Positions 28,791-30,012 of a stretch of 30,012 bases of DNA are shown in pieces. Source of the stretch: Chara braunii (lineage: Eukaryota; Streptophyta; Charophyceae; Charales; Characeae); the NCBI GenBank assembly GCA_003427395.1, contig BFEA01000362.1, positions 344,328 through 374,339 on the forward strand, written 5' to 3'. Under the pieces are notes generated by a model that was not told where the DNA came from, did no database searches, and was given only the letters and a program-made list of their open reading frames with translations. Every line of letters starts with the position of its first letter. Position 1 is the stretch's first letter. A program made the position numbers and the translations under genes.

Positions 28791-28925
28791 CTTACCTTTG
28801 TGTACGGGAAACCTACTTAGCGAGGTGTAAGAGCATCCCCGGTAAGTAGGTCCCGGTGTCGAAGGCTTCATCTATTGGTGGGGAGTTGCACCTGCTGGAA
28901 ATCAGTTCCAGCATCCCTATGCAGA
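28755..28925 (-). mobile_element. Reverse-strand LINE 3' end, type-A tail
   Basis: On the reverse strand: GGGATGCTGGAACTGATTTC and CAGCAGGTG (hairpin), CCCCACCAATAGATGAAGCC, GGATGCTCTTACA, then a pure A tail (T 28755-28790). The order is as at 6640-6781. The body further up the reverse strand is replaced by tandem repeats, so only the tail is certain. Confidence 0.75.
28894..28912 (-). other. LINE 3' hairpin, 7-bp stem variant
   Basis: The reverse strand GCTGGAA-CTGAT-TTCCAGC is also 19 nt long. The loop is diverged but the stem is extended by one pair. Confidence 0.75.
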
Positions 28926-28956
28926 GCTGTGTTGATGTGTTGATGACTCCACCTTC

Positions 28957-29370
28957 CTATGTATGCACGTCTAAACAATATATGTCAGATGATGGGAGAA
29001 CCCTATCTATATGATCAACATTATCTCCAAAACAAACTAGGGCATCGAGACCAATTTGATAAATCAGACGATACCCTAACCTTAATGTGATGTGTATGAC
29101 GTATTACCTATCCATCTGATTAACAGTATCTCCAAAACAAACTAGGGCATCGAGACCAATCCAATCAATCAGATGATACCCTCACCTTGATGTGATGCGT
29201 ATGACATATTACCTATGTATGCACGTTTAATCAATATATGTCAGATGATGGGATAACCCTATCGATCTGATCAACGGTATCTCCAAAACAGACTGGGGCA
29301 TCGAGACCAATCTAGTCAATCAGACGAAACCCTAACCTTGATATGGTGTGTATGGTATGTTGAGCCGGAA
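28957..29370. repeat. 256-bp higher-order tandem repeat
   Basis: CTATGTATGCACGT...ATATATGTCAGATGATGGGA begins at 28957 and at 29213. Inside, CTCCAAAACARACTRGGGCA with TCGAGACCAAT occurs at about 29025, 29130 and 29281 (spacings 105 and 151). Each is followed by a CAATCAGA(T/C)GA.ACCCT..CCTT block. So a two-part 256-bp unit is itself repeated. AT-rich and non-coding. Confidence 0.85.
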
Positions 29371-29510
29371 ATTAAAACCAGCTTCCCTATACGATGATGA
29401 GTTGAGATGTCAAAGAAAATCTATCTATCAGACGAGGGGGCAAATCCCACACGTTAATATGATGTGTGTAACATGAGAATCATAACCAGCTTCGTTATGC
29501 AATGAACAGA
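29364..29510. repeat. Decayed copies of the hairpin and flank in tandem
   Basis: GCCGGAAATTAAAACCAGC followed by TTCCCTATACGATGATG (29364) and TGAGAATCATAACCAGC followed by TTCGTTATGCAATGA (29474) repeat the 28894 sequence GCTGGAAATCAGTTCCAGC + ATCCCTATGCAGAGC. The stem no longer pairs fully in these two. Confidence 0.6.
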
Positions 29511-29819
29511 GGTATTGATTACTCCCCTACAGAAGGGAAGGACTGACCTCCTGTTCATGAAAAACGAGAAATGTTCATTTCTGACTTTCTGCATGCCAAC
29601 AAAATTATCATGATCGACACCCAACAAGCGTGAGATGTGGTAGAGAGATCTGGGGATGCCTTGGGCCGGGCATTCCAAGGGAAAACCAAGGGTTGATGTC
29701 GGGACAATGCTCGACGGAGCTGGGGTGAGTTGTGTTGCCCTGTAACTGAGTAGGGTGGGGGCATGAGGTCTGGGAGAGCCCGACAGGGAATTAGACAGTG
29801 TTAGAGAATTTTAGAGTGT
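29511..29819. other. No recognised gene
   Basis: Short ORFs only; no motif or repeat identified. Confidence 0.4.
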
Positions 29820-29926
29820 TTTGTTGGGGTTTCCAGGGATTCTGAGCATTCGAAGGACTTTTTTTCTAAAATTTCCTATATTTTTTCTGAATTTTTTCAT
29901 AAGTTTTCAGATTGCTCTTAGCCGAA

Positions 29927-29945
29927 GCCAGGTAATGGCCCTGGC
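29927..29945 (+). other. Second 19-nt hairpin, GCCAGG-TAATGGC-CCTGGC
   Basis: Loop identical to 7026-7032 while the stem differs at three pairs, each still complementary. Confidence 0.65.
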
Positions 29946-29979
29946 ATTTTAAATCATTTGTATAAATTTGACATGGGAC

Positions 29980-29998
29980 GCTGGGCCCGGTTCCCAGC
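29980..29998 (+). other. LINE 3' hairpin, GCTGGG-CCCGGTT-CCCAGC
   Basis: One pair (A-T to G-C) is changed on both sides relative to the commonest form; the loop is identical. Confidence 0.8.
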
Positions 29999-30012
29999 AC
30001 GTGTTGCTCCCC

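Larger units (their letters stand above)
29820..30012 (+). mobile_element. LINE 3' end cut by the window edge
   Basis: T-rich stretch, then the TAATGGC hairpin at 29927-29945, the CCCGGTT hairpin at 29980-29998 and GTGTTGCTCCCC, the start of the type-A block CTCCCCACCAATAGATGG. The poly-A should lie just beyond the window. Confidence 0.65.

Overview
The window looks like repeat-rich nuclear DNA of a eukaryote with a large genome. Plant affinity is inferred from L1-clade LINEs, a Ty3-type gag with a tRNA-Met-like primer site, a Mutator-type MITE and tRNA-derived SINE heads. A streptophyte alga or early-diverging plant (for example a Chara-like genome) is my best guess, but the sequence does not prove it. 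I see no convincing single-copy host gene. Nearly everything recognisable is a retroelement or its debris.

Layout. 1-5291: LINE A (+), the youngest copy, with the end of ORF1, an ORF2 broken in its endonuclease part and a long open reverse transcriptase frame. 5581-7130: three stacked LINE 3' ends (+). 7293-9880: a reverse-strand SINE-like repeat, two reverse-strand LINE 3' ends marked by poly-T, a degenerate tandem repeat and tRNA-like SINE heads. 9881-15350: a reverse-strand LINE cut in two (14215-15350 and 10985-11416) by about 2.8 kb that holds a 490-base assembly gap, an 87-bp tandem repeat and simple repeats. 15351-17610: no recognised gene. 17612-18978: primer site and decayed gag of a Ty3-type LTR element. 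18980-25681: LINE B (+), a nearly complete, AT-rich, heavily mutated copy. 25690-26524: retropepsin remnant of the Ty3-type element, so LINE B appears to have landed inside it. 26569-28440: foldback repeat, a MITE with long terminal inverted repeats and TIR-like repeats. 28755-30012: more LINE 3' ends and a 256-bp higher-order tandem repeat.

How it fits together. Most LINE pieces belong to one L1-like group: their proteins align with each other and their 3' ends share short modules. The most striking module is a 19-nt hairpin (6-bp stem, 7-nt loop, usually CCCGGTT) whose arms change in compensating fashion between copies. This is what one expects of an RNA structure recognised by the element's own reverse transcriptase. 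A second signal is the mode of decay: most checkable premature stops sit at tryptophan codons of the element's sense strand, and LINE B keeps one reading frame over about 4.3 kb despite about 15 stops.
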